Of a stretch of 64,000 nt of DNA, positions 63,637 through 64,000 are shown in pieces. Position 1 is the first letter of the stretch, and the number at the start of each line of letters is the position of its first letter. Source of the stretch: Phytoactinopolyspora mesophila (lineage in GTDB: Bacteria; Actinomycetota; Actinomycetes; Jiangellales; Jiangellaceae); NCBI RefSeq assembly GCF_010122465.1, contig NZ_WLZY01000016.1, positions 1-64,000 of the forward strand. Direction: 5' to 3'. The notes beneath the pieces are model-generated. The model made no database searches and had not been told where the DNA came from. It worked only from the letters and a program-made list of their open reading frames with translations. The translations under genes and the position numbers were made by a program.

Positions 63637-64000
63637 TCAGGTGCTCTCGGACTCCGAGATCACGGTGGCGCCGAGAGTGCGGGCCAGTAATTCCTGCTCG
63701 GACTCGCCCGAGTTGTCGAGATTGTCGTCGTCGAGGTCGGCACCGTGGTCGCCGGCGTCATCGGGCTCGGCCTTCTCGGCAAGCGCCGTCTTCTCTGCCA
63801 CGGCCGGGTCGGCCTGCCTGGCGCGGTGCTGTTGAATCGCCGCCCGCGCGGCGGCCTGCGCCGCGCTGGACGGGGTCTCAGCGGGTGCTTCGGTGCTGGC
63901 AGGAGCCGGCTGGACACCGGCCGGCTCGGGCACGGCTTGCGGTCCAGCGGGCGCTGGAGTTCGTGCGGCGACGGCGCCGCCGCCGGACGTTGAGGTGGGA
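63637..64000 (-). CDS. dnaX: DNA polymerase III subunit gamma/tau, C-terminal part
   Basis: The frame is open through the window edge at 64000, so only the last 120 residues of DnaX are visible. The segment is Ala/Pro/Glu-rich and ends ELLARTLGATVISESEST, as in actinobacterial tau tails. Location upstream of ybaB and recR supports the call. The ATPase domain is outside the window. Confidence 0.85.
   Translation of the reverse strand, partial: PTSTSGGGAVAARTPAPAGPQAVPEPAGVQPAPASTEAPAETPSSAAQAAARAAIQQHRARQADPAVAEKTALAEKAEPDDAGDHGADLDDDNLDNSGESEQELLARTLGATVISESEST

Overview
The window looks like a high-GC actinomycete chromosome (Actinomycetota). The evidence is the GC-rich third codon positions, frequent GTG starts, LacI-controlled CUT1 sugar ABC systems, and the right-hand block dnaX–ybaB–recR–DUF5063–ask–asd, an order common in that phylum. 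The number of glycoside hydrolase loci suggests a soil- or plant-associated polysaccharide user; a Jiangella-type genus is a guess only.

Positions 1-31,900 form a carbohydrate island. (a) A GntR/FCD regulator and a DUF2200 gene precede a probable operon of L-fuconate dehydratase, a GH2 hydrolase, two permeases, a lipoprotein binding protein and a GH95 alpha-L-fucosidase-type enzyme; this reads as fucosylated-glycan uptake and L-fucose catabolism. (b) A LacI regulator precedes a second binding protein, two permeases and a GH3 enzyme, with a convergent GH39 enzyme, another LacI regulator and a YesL/DUF624 protein. (c) A third ABC system with its own LacI runs on the minus strand, divergent from a ThuA-like protein and a Gfo/Idh/MocA oxidoreductase. 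None of the three systems encodes an ATPase. Palindromic candidate operators occur at each LacI-linked control region. An AraC-type regulator and two tandem AhpD-like genes close the island.

Positions 31,995-54,596 are an integrated element of about 22.5 kb in the 3' part of a tRNA-Pro(CGG) gene. It is bounded by 64-bp direct repeats (one mismatch), with matching 23-bp candidate integrase arm sites just inside each end. It carries a pSAM2-like (AICE) backbone: GntR-type regulator, Nudix/Pif-like protein, Pra-like activator, FtsK-type TraB, RepSA-like HUH initiator, excisionase and tyrosine integrase. It also carries cargo that is unusual for an AICE: a seven-gene type IV secretion-like operon (VirB4-like ATPase, VirB6-like and VirB8-like proteins, a three-module wall hydrolase), a two-gene restriction-modification-like pair (GHKL ATPase fused to a PD-(D/E)xK-like nuclease, plus a DNA methyltransferase), a PIN-toxin/antitoxin pair, and a 27-bp perfect inverted repeat. 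A perfect 21-bp palindrome lies exactly between the -35 and -10 of the promoter in front of the Pra-like gene and is a strong candidate for the element's switch.

Positions 54,600-64,000 return to chromosome: the intact tRNA-Pro, a 24-bp perfect inverted repeat, a metallophosphoesterase, an MFS drug-type exporter, a GatB/YqeY protein, a membrane-anchored beta-propeller-like protein, and the asd–ask–DUF5063–recR–ybaB–dnaX block, with dnaX cut by the window edge.
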